A DNA stretch of 64,000 bases. Source: Desulfosporosinus youngiae DSM 17734 (GTDB lineage Bacteria; Bacillota; Desulfitobacteriia; Desulfitobacteriales; Desulfitobacteriaceae). This document shows, in pieces, positions 29,650-37,922 of this stretch. The stretch spans positions 434,001 through 498,000 of the forward strand of contig NZ_CM001441.1 of the NCBI RefSeq assembly GCF_000244895.1, in the 5' to 3' direction. The number at the start of each line of letters is the position of its first letter. The stretch's first letter is position 1. The position numbers and the translations under genes are program-made. The notes under the pieces are model-generated. The model was not told the origin of the DNA, searched no databases, and saw only the letters and a program-made list of their open reading frames with translations.

Positions 29650-29742
29650 TAATCTGGCGATCCTAGCCTAATTCCAATATGAATTAGCAGCCTTAGACCC
29701 ATGATTTTAGCGTCCTTCGCTTTCGCGAAGTTTACCCCAACC
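29650..29742 (-). promoter_or_regulatory. GEMM-I riboswitch (c-di-GMP class I) upstream of nhaB copy 1
   Basis: The minus strand reads GGGTAAACTTCGCGAAAGCG (stem with GAAA tetraloop), AAGGACGCTAAAATCATGGG, TCTAAGG, then GGCTAGGATCGCC. This matches the GEMM-I consensus (GGNAAAC, GAAA loop, GGACGC, CCTAAGG-like, TAGCCGGGTTGCC-like). A terminator follows, so it controls transcription of the peptide gene and nhaB. The ligand is probably c-di-GMP; cGAMP-specific variants exist. Confidence 0.85.
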
Positions 29743-29780
29743 GATTTTAAGAGTATTTAGTTGTACAATACTATTCAGGC

Positions 29781-31310
29781 TTACAACAGGTACATTGTAG
29801 CCAGCACACCTGTAAGAGACATAACGATGGTATAAGGCAGAGCCAGTTTCACCATTTCCAGGTAAGACAGGCGAATCAGCGGAGCAAGCGCGGAGGTCAG
29901 CAGGAACAGGAATGCTGCCTGACCGTTTGGTGTAGCAACGGAAGGGATGTTTGTACCCATGTTGATTGCAACTGCCATCTTGTTGTAATGCTCCAGCGCA
30001 ATGCCTCCGGCTTCAAAGGCTTTCTGGGTTTCGGTCATATATACGGTAGCCACAAATACGTTGTCACTGATTGCGGAAAGGACACCGTTTGCCGCAAAAA
30101 AAGCCACAAGCTGATCCTGTCCTTCCAGCTGTAATACCCAATGAACAATCGGAGTGAACAGATGCTGGTCATGAATAACCGCAACGATGGAGAAAAATAC
30201 GATAAGCAGTGCGGTAAACGGCATTGCTTCTTCAAAGGCATGACCGATGCGCCCTTCTTCAATAACCCCGTTGAAAGAGGTAAGCAGGATGATAATCATC
30301 AGACCAATAATACCGACTTCCGCCAGGTGCAACGCCAGGGAAAAGATCAGCAGAACGCCGCATACAGCCATAATAATCAGGCGTATACGTCCGCGAGTAT
30401 CCAGCGCGGCATCTTTGGCTTTGGTGTCGTCTTCCATGACCTTTCGAACAGAATCAGGAAGCTGATAGCCGTACCCCCAAAACTTGGTGACTTCAAGGGT
30501 GATGGCGGTCAGAAGACCGGCGATCAGCACCGGGATAGACACAGGTGCGCTGTTTAAAAAGAAATCAACGAAGTCCCATTTCATAATAGAGCCGATCAGC
30601 AGGTTCTGAGGCTCACCAACCAGTGTTGTTGCTCCGCCCAGGGCGGTACCCACGGCACCATGCATCATAAGATTGCGCAGAAAGCCACGAAACTGATTGA
30701 GATCTTCCTGATATATGTCATCAACAATATGGTCGTGATTGATGTCATAGGTTTCGTATACTTTTTCGCTGGAAGCAAATTTGTGGAAAATGTTATAGAA
30801 TCCATAGGCCACGGCAATAATCACTGCCGTTACGGTCAGCGCATCCAGAAAAGCGGAGAGAACCGCCCCCAGTATAGAGAACAGGAAGGCAAGGGCGACT
30901 TTAGAGCGTACTTTGGTAAGGATCTTGGTAAACAGGTACACAAGACCTTCTTTCATAAAATAAATCCCGGCAACCATGAACATCAGAAGCAGAATAACCG
31001 GCAGGTTCAGTTCAACTTCGTGATAGATCGAATGCGGGTTAGTAAGCCCGATCACAACGGCTTCGATCGCCAAAAGTCCGCCTGCAGGGAGCGGATAACA
31101 TTTCAGCGCCATGGCCAGGGTAAAAATAAATTCGACAATCAGAACCCACCCGGTAACGTACTTACCGAGAGTCAACATCAAAATAGGGTTCAACACCAGA
31201 AAAGCAAGAATGGTTGTTTTGTACCAGTTGGGAGCCTGGCCCAAAAAATTTGCTCTGAATGCCTGTCCGATGCCTATCTGTTTCACTTGTCCGGTACCCG
31301 TCTGTTTCAT
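29781..31310 (-). CDS. nhaB: Na+/H+ antiporter NhaB, copy 2
   Basis: 509 residues, nearly identical to copy 1. The middle of the gene is almost base-for-base the same (offset about 1993 bp), with differences clustered at both ends. That pattern suggests a recent tandem duplication or gene conversion. ATG 31310 follows GGAGGGGTG. About 75 bp immediately upstream are also shared with copy 1, containing a small TTGTTGCTTAACAACA hairpin. Function and topology are as for copy 1. It has its own sigma-A-like promoter and GEMM riboswitch far upstream (31895-32078). Confidence 0.93.
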   Translation of the reverse strand: MKQTGTGQVKQIGIGQAFRANFLGQAPNWYKTTILAFLVLNPILMLTLGKYVTGWVLIVEFIFTLAMALKCYPLPAGGLLAIEAVVIGLTNPHSIYHEVELNLPVILLLMFMVAGIYFMKEGLVYLFTKILTKVRSKVALAFLFSILGAVLSAFLDALTVTAVIIAVAYGFYNIFHKFASSEKVYETYDINHDHIVDDIYQEDLNQFRGFLRNLMMHGAVGTALGGATTLVGEPQNLLIGSIMKWDFVDFFLNSAPVSIPVLIAGLLTAITLEVTKFWGYGYQLPDSVRKVMEDDTKAKDAALDTRGRIRLIIMAVCGVLLIFSLALHLAEVGIIGLMIIILLTSFNGVIEEGRIGHAFEEAMPFTALLIVFFSIVAVIHDQHLFTPIVHWVLQLEGQDQLVAFFAANGVLSAISDNVFVATVYMTETQKAFEAGGIALEHYNKMAVAINMGTNIPSVATPNGQAAFLFLLTSALAPLIRLSYLEMVKLALPYTIVMSLTGVLATMYLL

Positions 31311-31737
31311 AAACACCCCTCCAGAATGAGAAATTTTATTGTTGCTTAACAACATTGTGAATAGTCACAGGTCAGTCGCTTACTGTAGCATTCTGCCGCG
31401 TTGCCATTGTTGTATTCAAGTACTGTTACTTAAACCTGCGTACGCTCCAGGCGAGCGTAGCCGGAAAAACTTGTTTGGATTAAAACTAAAAGTGTCGATT
31501 GATGGTTCCTAATGAGTAACCACCAGTAAAGACAACAATCCTGCTCCGCAAGAGCAGCTACTACGCAATGTAAGAATAAGTCCGCAGGTCAGTTTTAGAT
31601 CCACGGTGACCATCAGCCTGATCAAGATGTCCAAGAGTGTTCTAATTTGATGAATGGCAGTTTCTTGATCAAGAACTTCTAAGATAAGTAATAGTGATGT
31701 GCCGTAAACTGTAATCAATGCGCGGGAAAATTTCTCC
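31311..31737. other. Long leader between riboswitch terminator and nhaB copy 2
   Basis: About 430 bp without a convincing gene. It holds the leader block shared with copy 1 (31325-31400), a hairpin around 31440-31460 (GTACGCTC/GAGCGTAG) and another at 31540-31560 (CTGCTC/GAGCAG). An open frame at 31509-31718 has no ribosome binding site. Confidence 0.5.
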
Positions 31738-31800
31738 CTAATATGAAGAAATAACTAAGTTAATTAGAAAGATGCCGATAGAAAACCAGATTTGTATTAA
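31738..31800 (-). pseudogene. Counterpart of the nhaB leader peptide without a standard start
   Basis: After GGAGGTGTA (same place as in copy 1) the frame reads LIQIWFSIGIFLINLVISSY and stops. It is hydrophobic like the 30-residue peptide of copy 1, but only TTA or ATA codons are at the expected start. It is either a decayed copy or uses a rare start. Confidence 0.35.
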
Positions 31801-31837
31801 TACACCTCCGACAATTTAATTTTAATATCCTTCCCAA

Positions 31838-31873
31838 AACAAAAAGAGAGTAACCTAAAAAGACTGCTCTCCC
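31838..31873 (-). terminator. Riboswitch terminator upstream of nhaB copy 2
   Basis: Minus strand: GAGAG...CTCTC stem followed by TTTTTGTTTT. It is weaker than its counterpart at 29590 but in the same position relative to the aptamer. Confidence 0.6.
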
Positions 31874-31894
31874 CTGAGAAGTTCTTTGCTTGTA

Positions 31895-31994
31895 GCCTGG
31901 CGATCATAGCAAATTCGAAGTGCGTTGACAGCTTCCAATAGCCTTAGACCCATGACTTTAGCGCCCTTTGCTTTTACAAAGTTTACACCAACCG
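31895..31994 (-). promoter_or_regulatory. GEMM-I riboswitch upstream of nhaB copy 2
   Basis: Minus strand: GGTGTAAACTTTG, CAAAGGGCGCTAAAGTCATG, GGTCTAAGG, then GCTATGATCGCC. It shares these landmarks with the aptamer at 29650. The loop of the first stem is not a GNRA tetraloop, so binding may be weaker. Confidence 0.8.
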
Positions 31995-32049
31995 AACTTG
32001 AGTTATTTAAATTCTTACTCAATTAGAAAACTCACTCGAAATCATTGGT

Positions 32050-32078
32050 AGTATATCAATTAGGGGTAAAATCGTCAA
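32050..32078 (-). promoter_or_regulatory. Promoter of the nhaB copy 2 transcript
   Basis: Minus strand: TTGACG (32073-32078), 17 bp, TATACT (32050-32055), about 55 bp before the GEMM aptamer. Confidence 0.75.
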
Positions 32079-32239
32079 GTATAATTGATAGTATTTAATG
32101 AAATTGTTACGATAACAAAATTTTCTTAATTAAAAAAACTTATTATGGTGGATAAAAAGTAATTATTAATCAGATAATAGCGTTTGAAAGTGTGTTTTAA
32201 ACTCATTTTACTACTATATAAATAATAGGAGGTTTTAGA

Positions 32240-33064
32240 GTGTTTAAACATATTAAAGATATGGAATATACTGTTCATGTTGATCAGCCGGATCCCCGAT
32301 TTGCTGTTCTCTTACTGGAACAATTTGGCGGCGGTAATGGTGAACTTAAAGCAGCCATGCAATATTTCTCTCAAAGTTTAGGATGTAATGATCCGAGGAT
32401 TAGAGATTTATTGCAAGACATTGCAGCCGAAGAGTTAAGCCATTTAGAAATGGTGGGAGAGTGTCTCGGTATGCTGATTGGTCCGGTCGATAGCATTCCT
32501 AAAGACTTCGCTGCCAATCATATGGCTCTGCTCGGGGGCGGACCACTTTTAATTAATTCTGGTGGAGAGCCTTGGACTGCCAACTACGTAAATTCAACCG
32601 GAGACTTATATACGGATCTTTCCTCCAATGCCGGAGCAGAACTTCGGGCTAAGCTGATTTATGAGCGGCTTCTCCAACAAACGGATGATGCCGGGGTCAA
32701 AGACATGATTCGTTTCCTCCTCAGTCGTGAAGAATCACATAACTTCTCCTTTATGCAAGCCATTAATACTCTCCAGGGCAGCGGAGTCAATAAAGACTTC
32801 CGTGATTCGGACTTCTCTAAGAAATACATGAATATGTCCACAGGTCAGGGAGATAGCAGGGGGCCTTGGAACCAGGGAAATGGGTTCACCTATGAGGAAA
32901 ACCCCAACGAAAAGTATGGCGGGCCTGCACAGTATGGCAAAGATCCTCAACCCGCAGGTGCCAGGGAGGTACAACCAGGATATAATGACCATACACGAAA
33001 CAATCCACAGTATTCACAGCCGCAGCCACAACCAACGCCAGGTTCTACTCCCAACCAACACTAA
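32240..33064 (+). CDS. Manganese catalase family protein
   Basis: 274 residues. The ferritin-like four-helix domain carries the dimanganese ligands: ELKAAMQYFSQSL, EELSHLEMV, AELRAKLIYERLL and REESHNFSFM (E/H pattern). Such proteins disproportionate H2O2; related spore-coat CotJC proteins have the same fold. The last 70 residues are Pro/Gln/Asn-rich and disordered. AGGAGG precedes the GTG start. It is monocistronic, with a strong terminator. Confidence 0.92.
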   Translation: MFKHIKDMEYTVHVDQPDPRFAVLLLEQFGGGNGELKAAMQYFSQSLGCNDPRIRDLLQDIAAEELSHLEMVGECLGMLIGPVDSIPKDFAANHMALLGGGPLLINSGGEPWTANYVNSTGDLYTDLSSNAGAELRAKLIYERLLQQTDDAGVKDMIRFLLSREESHNFSFMQAINTLQGSGVNKDFRDSDFSKKYMNMSTGQGDSRGPWNQGNGFTYEENPNEKYGGPAQYGKDPQPAGAREVQPGYNDHTRNNPQYSQPQPQPTPGSTPNQH

Positions 33065-33082
33065 CTAATTGCCAAAGGTTTA

Positions 33083-33142
33083 TAATAAAGAGATAGAGAC
33101 TGCTGCGTAAATAATATCGCATCAGTCTCTATCTCTTTATTA
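33083..33142. terminator. Terminator after the Mn catalase gene
   Basis: A 20-bp perfect inverted repeat (TAATAAAGAGATAGAGACTG and its complement) around a 20-base loop. Confidence 0.9.
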
Positions 33143-33295
33143 GTAGAGGGTTTATTGTAATTACATGATCCATTTGTCTGATACTCACTCCTTCGAGTGA
33201 GAGCGGACCCCGCTTTAGACCTCCGTCACCGAAGTCCTGATGTTCAGCTTAAGCAATTTGTTAATGTGCATCGAGCGGTCATGAAGGAATCTAAT

Positions 33296-33895
33296 CTAAT
33301 CGTTATGACTATGCAAGTGCCTGGTATGTCTATGGGCATGATCATGATCATGGCTGGTCTGATTATCATCATGAGAAGTATGGTGGTGATGGTTGTGGCC
33401 ATGGTCGTGGTCGTGGGGAAGCCCAAGGGCATGGGCCACTATATGTTTACTTTCAGGAAGAGCGTCTAACCAGCCATTATTAGCGTCCTCTTTGCTGTCG
33501 AGGAAATGCATATAGGGCTTTATGTCAAGTAAGGGAGTCCCATTATAGGCATCAATTCCTGAAATGACAAGTTCATTGCCGCGGATTTCTTTAATCTGAA
33601 CAATACTAAGGCCAATGGGGTTGGGCCTTTTAGAAGAACGGCTGGCAAAGAGCCCGATTTCCTTTTCAGGAGCCCAGGGAGATCTTGTAAGAAGTTCTAT
33701 TGGCTGGGTCACTTCACTCAAATGATAAAGGACATAAATATAGTTGAAGGTGTTTAAGGTTTCCAGAGCACCTGCATACTCAGAATCCAATGTAATCCAA
33801 AAGTCACCAGGCGCATTAGGTATCGGTTGATGAGGGGTATTTAAGTCAAAATAGGGTGTGTGGATTGTTCCGATTGATTGAAACGTAATAGACAT
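33296..33895 (-). CDS. trmO: tRNA m6t6A37 methyltransferase (TrmO) with His-rich tail
   Basis: 199 residues. The first 155 are a TrmO/TsaA (YaeB) beta-barrel domain: FQSIGTIHTPY, YIYVLYHLSEV, LFASRSSKRPNPIGLSIVQI and VSGIDAYNGTPLLDIKPY. The family uses SAM to methylate t6A at tRNA position 37. The last 40 residues contain 17 histidines (HDHDHGHNHHHH), a tail typical of nickel or zinc handling proteins such as HypB or SlyD. A CooT gene is directly upstream, so a metal-storage function for the tail is plausible (inference). Confidence 0.88.
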   Translation of the reverse strand: MSITFQSIGTIHTPYFDLNTPHQPIPNAPGDFWITLDSEYAGALETLNTFNYIYVLYHLSEVTQPIELLTRSPWAPEKEIGLFASRSSKRPNPIGLSIVQIKEIRGNELVISGIDAYNGTPLLDIKPYMHFLDSKEDANNGWLDALPESKHIVAHALGLPHDHDHGHNHHHHTSHDDNQTSHDHDHAHRHTRHLHSHND

Positions 33896-33916
33896 ATAAT
33901 AGCCCCCTTCGTACAG

Positions 33917-34111
33917 TTACTTATGGATTTTTTCCAAGACAATACGGTGATTGAGAAGAGTCATGTCTTTGATCTTAGCTTGAATAAATTTCTGCATTCC
34001 AAAAATATCAATGAGCTTCAGGCCGTTTTCATAAGGTTCAATGATATCAACTGACTCCATGAACATTTCTTCGGTTTCTCCCTCTCTTAGATAGGCATTT
34101 GCTTCACACAT
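33917..34111 (-). CDS. cooT: CooT family nickel-binding protein (copy 1)
   Basis: 64 residues. The N terminus MCEANAYL, with the conserved metal-ligand cysteine at position 2, and the remainder (DIIEPYENGLKLIDIFGMQKFIQAKIKDMTLLNHRIVLE) match CooT. CooT binds Ni(II) and is tied to CO dehydrogenase maturation. A close paralogue lies at 45263. The start follows GAAGGAG. The leader contains the repeated ACCATGGAGGT-type hairpin (34138-34196). It is probably co-transcribed with trmO (21-bp gap). Confidence 0.87.
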   Translation of the reverse strand: MCEANAYLREGETEEMFMESVDIIEPYENGLKLIDIFGMQKFIQAKIKDMTLLNHRIVLEKIHK

Positions 34112-34137
34112 ATAGTTTGCTCCTTCTTTATTGTACT

Positions 34138-34196
34138 GAAAAAGGCCATAGAGATACCCTTATTTTTTCGGGGTAGACCTCCATGGCCTTTTTATG
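34138..34196 (-). promoter_or_regulatory. Metal-gene leader motif, copy 1 (before cooT)
   Basis: Minus strand: GGCCATGGAGGTCTACCC, a 10-base loop, then GGGTATCTCTATGGCC and TTTTT. The outer stem GGCCAT/ATGGCC, the middle GGAGG/TCTCT and the inner TACCC/GGGTA leave a 2-base TC bulge. The same core recurs at 45481, 45762, 46570 and 46859. Confidence 0.65.
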
Positions 34197-34297
34197 CACT
34201 ATTATTTTGGAAAAATCACTGCTAACCCTAAATCTATAGATAGGATAGTTAGTTATTCGACACCCGAAAAAGTTTTCCTGCATAGTTGAAAAAAACA

Positions 34298-34768
34298 TTA
34301 GACATCTTCACCATCATGAGCAGATGCCATTTTAAAGTTTTTGCAATCATGGCAATAACCATAGATCTCAAGCTTATGTCCTGTAATATCAAAATCTATT
34401 TTTCGTTTAAGCATTTGCTGCAGCTCGCCAATAGGACAGTCTTCAATCAATATTAACTTGTGGCAGCCTACGCATAAAAGATGGTGCTTATGCTCGTGGT
34501 GGTTGAATTCATATAGAGCTTTGCCATCATCGACTCGATTGGATTTAATGACTAAGTTCTTTGAGGCAAAGGTATCAAGAGTCCGATAGACAGTAGACAT
34601 ATCTATTGAAGAAGTTTTATCTTTTAAGGACATAAATATTTGTTCCGCTGTTTTTGGTGAGTCGGACTCTTCGAGGATTTCGAGAATAGCGGTCCTGTGC
34701 TTAGTATTCTTTATACCTTCTCTTTTAAGCAGTTCTTTATAGTTTATAGTTTTTTCCAACAAGATCAT
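34298..34768 (-). CDS. zur: Fur family regulator, Zur-like
   Basis: 156 residues. The N-terminal winged helix (TKHRTAILEILEESDSPKTAEQIF, DMSTVYRTLDTFASKNLV) is followed by a dimerisation domain with two CxxC zinc pairs (CVGCHKL and CHDCKNF) and HHEHKHHLLC. It is divergent from the zinc-type ABC transporter, so Zur is the likely specificity; PerR and Fur are alternatives. The intergenic region holds a candidate operator overlapping the transporter leader. Confidence 0.85.
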   Translation of the reverse strand: MILLEKTINYKELLKREGIKNTKHRTAILEILEESDSPKTAEQIFMSLKDKTSSIDMSTVYRTLDTFASKNLVIKSNRVDDGKALYEFNHHEHKHHLLCVGCHKLILIEDCPIGELQQMLKRKIDFDITGHKLEIYGYCHDCKNFKMASAHDGEDV

Positions 34769-34915
34769 TCCTTAATTCTTTAATATCCTGATTATGTTCA
34801 TTTTAATCCTTTTTAATATTTTAGCAATATTTCAGGGTGCTTATTTGTTGTGCTTTCTCTCAAAAAAGGTATCTAAAGCAAGCCTTTTTTGAGGGATTAA
34901 GAAGTAAATTAATGG

Positions 34916-34943
34916 TTTACAATTAGTAATAAACGAGTATAAT
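34916..34943 (+). promoter_or_regulatory. Promoter of the znuA-type operon
   Basis: TTTACA (34916-34921), 16 bp, TATAAT (34938-34943). The start of transcription would fall at the operator-like inverted repeat. Confidence 0.75.
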
Positions 34944-34956
34944 TTACATAAGATGC

Positions 34957-34977
34957 AAATGCAAGGCAGTTGCAATT
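34957..34977. promoter_or_regulatory. Candidate Zur operator
   Basis: An imperfect inverted repeat AAATGCAA-GGCAG-TTGCAATT just downstream of the -10 box (34938) and 18 bp before the znuA start. Position suits repression by the divergent Fur/Zur protein. It does not match the Bacillus Zur box closely. Confidence 0.5.
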
Positions 34978-34995
34978 AGAAAAGGGGATAGTTCT

Positions 34996-35919
34996 ATGCG
35001 TTCAAAGTCATTAAAGGTTCTTTGCTTGATGTTATTTAGTTTGCTGATATTAACCGGCTGCGGAGCAAACAACGAGTCTAAGACCACTGTTAGTCAGGCC
35101 GCAGATTCCCAGACCGGACGGACCGTCAATATAGCCACTTCCTTCTACCCGATGTATATTTTCACCTTAAATATTGCCAAGGATATCCCTAACGTTAATG
35201 TTGTGAACTTGACAAAGCCAACCACCGGATGCCTGCATGACTATGCCCCTACACCTGACGATATGAAGAATTTAGAGGGTGCTCAAATCCTGGTTATTAA
35301 TGGCGCGGGAATGGAATCCTTTATGGATAAAATTACGAGTCAAATGCCGGATCTGAAAATCCTTGAGTCCAGCAAAGGAATAGAGTTAATCAAAGGAGAC
35401 GGGGATGAAGGAGATAACCCTCATGTTTGGTTGAGTATAACGGATGCCATTACTCAAGTACAGACCATCGGAGATCAACTCGCGGTCCTTGATCCGGATA
35501 ATGCCCTCAAATATCAGGAAAATACCCAAACCTATATTGAAAAACTCGCGGCCTTAAGAACAAAAATGCATCAGACGCTAGATGGCGTTCAACAGCGTAA
35601 TATCGTTACTTTCCATGAGGCCTTCCCCTATTTCGCTAAAGAATTCAACTTGAACATTGCAGGAGTTATTGAACGTGAACCGGGCTCTGCCCCCAATGCT
35701 AAAGAATTGGGAGAAACTATCGAGAAGATTAAGGACTTGAAAATTACAGCTCTTTTTGCAGAACCACAATATCCTGTTAAAGCTGCTGAGACGATTGCCG
35801 GCGAGACGGGGGCGAAAGTATATACTCTTGATCCAATCGTAACGGGGCCAATGGAGGCAGACGCCTATCTTAATCTTATGGAAAGTAATCTCCTAACCCT
35901 GCAAGAGGCTTTAAGATGA
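34996..35919 (+). CDS. znuA: Metal ABC transporter substrate-binding lipoprotein (ZnuA-like)
   Basis: 307 residues. A signal peptide with lipobox LLILTGCGANN places the mature Cys near residue 22. The cluster A-I metal-binding fold follows: IATSFYPMYIFT, TTGCLHDYAPTPDDM (metal His), NPHVWLS (metal His), and EAFPYFAKEFNLNIAGV. It captures Zn2+ or Mn2+ outside the membrane for the ABC permease. First gene of a three-gene operon next to zur. Confidence 0.9.
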   Translation: MRSKSLKVLCLMLFSLLILTGCGANNESKTTVSQAADSQTGRTVNIATSFYPMYIFTLNIAKDIPNVNVVNLTKPTTGCLHDYAPTPDDMKNLEGAQILVINGAGMESFMDKITSQMPDLKILESSKGIELIKGDGDEGDNPHVWLSITDAITQVQTIGDQLAVLDPDNALKYQENTQTYIEKLAALRTKMHQTLDGVQQRNIVTFHEAFPYFAKEFNLNIAGVIEREPGSAPNAKELGETIEKIKDLKITALFAEPQYPVKAAETIAGETGAKVYTLDPIVTGPMEADAYLNLMESNLLTLQEALR

Positions 35920-36737
35920 GAAAACATCATAAATGCGCCAATTCTGAATGCAAAACCTGCGAATGCGGTTTATGTTGTACAAAAATCAATAATTTCGGGG
36001 TAAAACGCAGCGGCATAGATATATTAAAAAATGTCAATCTCCACATTCATTGTGGAGATTTGACGGCTATTATCGGACCTAACGGAGCGGGGAAAAGCAC
36101 GCTTCTTAAGGCTATTTTAGGGGAAATCTCCCATACAGGTGAACTCCAATTTCTTGATGCCCAAAATAATGGGACAACAAGACCGTCCATAGGATATGTT
36201 CCCCAAAAGCTCGATTTGGATTCCAGTTCCCCTACGAGTGTCCTGGATTTATTCGCTGCGGCACATACCAATATGCCAATCTGGTTTTCCTACCCTCAAA
36301 AGATGCGCGAACGTGTCCGGGAAAGCCTGGCGCGCACTCAAGGGGAGCATCTGATCAATAAACGGCTGGGGGAATTATCGGGCGGTGAGTTACAGAGAGT
36401 ATTATTAGCACTTGCCCTGGATCCAATTCCCCATCTTTTGCTGCTGGATGAACCCGTATCGGGCATTGATCAGAAAGGATTGGAATTGTTCTATGAAACA
36501 GTTTCGACCTTGCGAAAGAACTATGATTTGTCGATTATCTTAGTTTCCCATGATCTCAGTTTAGTTGCGGAGTATGCAGACCGGATAGCCTTTGTCAATA
36601 ATAAGACAATCGAATGCTGCGGGACTCCGCAGGAGGTCTTTACCAATACCAAAGTAATTCAAACATTCGGTTTAGATTGGTCTAATCGTTTCCGGCGGGA
36701 TGAAAAGGATAGGGTGGATAATGCACTTATGGTATAG
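35916..36737 (+). CDS. znuC: Metal ABC transporter ATPase with Cys-rich N terminus (ZnuC-like)
   Basis: 273 residues. Walker A is GPNGAGKST, the signature LGELSGGELQR, and Walker B LLLLDEPVSGID. Before the ATPase domain are 23 residues with six cysteines (C7, C12, C15, C17, C20 and C21) and a His pair, absent from usual ZnuC proteins. This could be a metal-sensing or delivery tail. ATGA-type overlap with znuA; overlap with the permease gene downstream. Confidence 0.9.
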   Translation: MRKHHKCANSECKTCECGLCCTKINNFGVKRSGIDILKNVNLHIHCGDLTAIIGPNGAGKSTLLKAILGEISHTGELQFLDAQNNGTTRPSIGYVPQKLDLDSSSPTSVLDLFAAAHTNMPIWFSYPQKMRERVRESLARTQGEHLINKRLGELSGGELQRVLLALALDPIPHLLLLDEPVSGIDQKGLELFYETVSTLRKNYDLSIILVSHDLSLVAEYADRIAFVNNKTIECCGTPQEVFTNTKVIQTFGLDWSNRFRRDEKDRVDNALMV

Positions 36738-37560
36738 CTTGGTCGATATATTGCTTCCTTTTGGCTGGTTACAGCATGGCTTTATGAAGAATGCCTTATT
36801 GGGCGTTTTGTTGGTAACTCCGATTTTCGGCTTGCTGGGAACCATGATTGTCAATAACAAGATGGCTTTCTTTTCTGATTCATTAGGTCACTCAGCTTTG
36901 ACCGGAATCGCCATCGGGGTTATCTTAGGTATTAAAAATCCCGTCTGGTCCATACTTTTCTTCTCTGTCTTGATTACTATTGCCATTTTAGTGGTTAAAG
37001 AGGCCAACACGGCTTCGACGGATACGATCATTGGCGTCTTTTCTTCAACCGCTGTGGCCCTGGGCCTGGTCATACTTTCCCATAATGGCGGTTTTAATAA
37101 ATACTCAGGGTATCTGATCGGGGATTTGTTAAGTATTAGTTCGACGGATTTACTGACACTTGGCATAGTATTCATACTGGTTATCTTATTATGGGTCGTA
37201 ATGTTCAATAAGCTTTTGCTGTCCAGTATGAACCCGTCTTTGGCTCGCAGCAGAGGGATCAAGGTTAAACTGTATGAATATCTATTTACGTTAATGATGG
37301 CGGTCATCGTAACAATTTCCATACAATGGGTAGGAATATTGATTATTAGTTCGCTGCTGATCATACCTGCCGCCGCTTCGCGGAATATCGCTAAAAATAT
37401 GAGGCAATATCATGTTTACTCAGTCTTAATAGCCCTTATTTCCGGGCTGTCAGGCTTAATCTTATCCTACTTTTGGGGAACAGCCACCGGGGCAACGATC
37501 GTATTGGTTACATCAGGATTTTTCGCGCTGACCTTTATCATGAAATTAAGATTGAGGTAA
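36721..37560 (+). CDS. znuB: Metal ABC transporter permease (ZnuB-like)
   Basis: About 279 residues with 7-9 membrane helices of the ABC-3 family (FSDSLGHSALTGIAIGVILG, then GILIISSLLIIPAAASRNIAK). It forms the channel for Zn2+ or Mn2+ uptake with the two preceding gene products. ATG 36721 (after GATAGGGTGG) overlaps the end of the ATPase gene; a start at 36700 is less likely. Last gene of the operon. Confidence 0.9.
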   Translation: MHLWYSLVDILLPFGWLQHGFMKNALLGVLLVTPIFGLLGTMIVNNKMAFFSDSLGHSALTGIAIGVILGIKNPVWSILFFSVLITIAILVVKEANTASTDTIIGVFSSTAVALGLVILSHNGGFNKYSGYLIGDLLSISSTDLLTLGIVFILVILLWVVMFNKLLLSSMNPSLARSRGIKVKLYEYLFTLMMAVIVTISIQWVGILIISSLLIIPAAASRNIAKNMRQYHVYSVLIALISGLSGLILSYFWGTATGATIVLVTSGFFALTFIMKLRLR

Positions 37561-37639
37561 GACACGCGCAAAACTTTATGGTTGACATACTTGGCTAAGA
37601 TAAGATACGATAACATTAAACTAACTAAATAATGGGATA

Positions 37640-37795
37640 AAGGTGCGAGTACTACGGTACAGCTTAAAAGGGAAGCAGGTAAAAGTCCTGCACGGTCCCG
37701 CCACTGTAATGGGGAGATGTTTCATATCAGGCCACTGGTCCATACCGGGAAGGCGTGAAGCATTAGTGAACCAAAGTCAGAAGACCTGCCTTTAT
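37640..37795 (+). promoter_or_regulatory. Cobalamin riboswitch upstream of nrdDG
   Basis: It shows the B12-box and flanking consensus: GGGAAGCAGGTAAAAGTCC, CGGTCCCGCCACTGTAA, CGGGAAGGCG and AGTCAGAAGACCTGCC. With the downstream terminator it should shut off the B12-independent reductase when cobalamin is abundant, favouring a class II (B12-dependent) enzyme encoded elsewhere. Confidence 0.96.
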
Positions 37796-37864
37796 TCGGG
37801 GAACCAATAACTCTACGAGCGATAGGGGGGTTCATTACTAAGTTGTATTCAGGGATATACACGA

Positions 37865-37896
37865 CCTCTTGGCGCTCATCGTCAAGGGGTTTTTTA
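37865..37896 (+). terminator. Terminator of the cobalamin riboswitch
   Basis: CCTCTTG (37865-37871) pairs with CAAGGGG (37883-37889), followed by a T run, 27 bp before nrdD. Confidence 0.85.
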
Positions 37897-37922
37897 ATTG
37901 GCAAAAAGGGAGGCCGTAACGG

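Noticed and set aside
31509-31718. 69-codon minus-strand frame between the riboswitch and nhaB copy 2
   Set aside because: TTG start without a ribosome binding site; no counterpart before nhaB copy 1; low protein-like character.
33197-33469. 90-codon plus-strand frame rich in Met and Val
   Set aside because: It is the shadow of the His-rich codons of trmO on the other strand.
34957-34977. Standard Bacillus Zur box
   Set aside because: The inverted repeat is well placed but does not match the Bacillus consensus, so it is listed only as a candidate operator.
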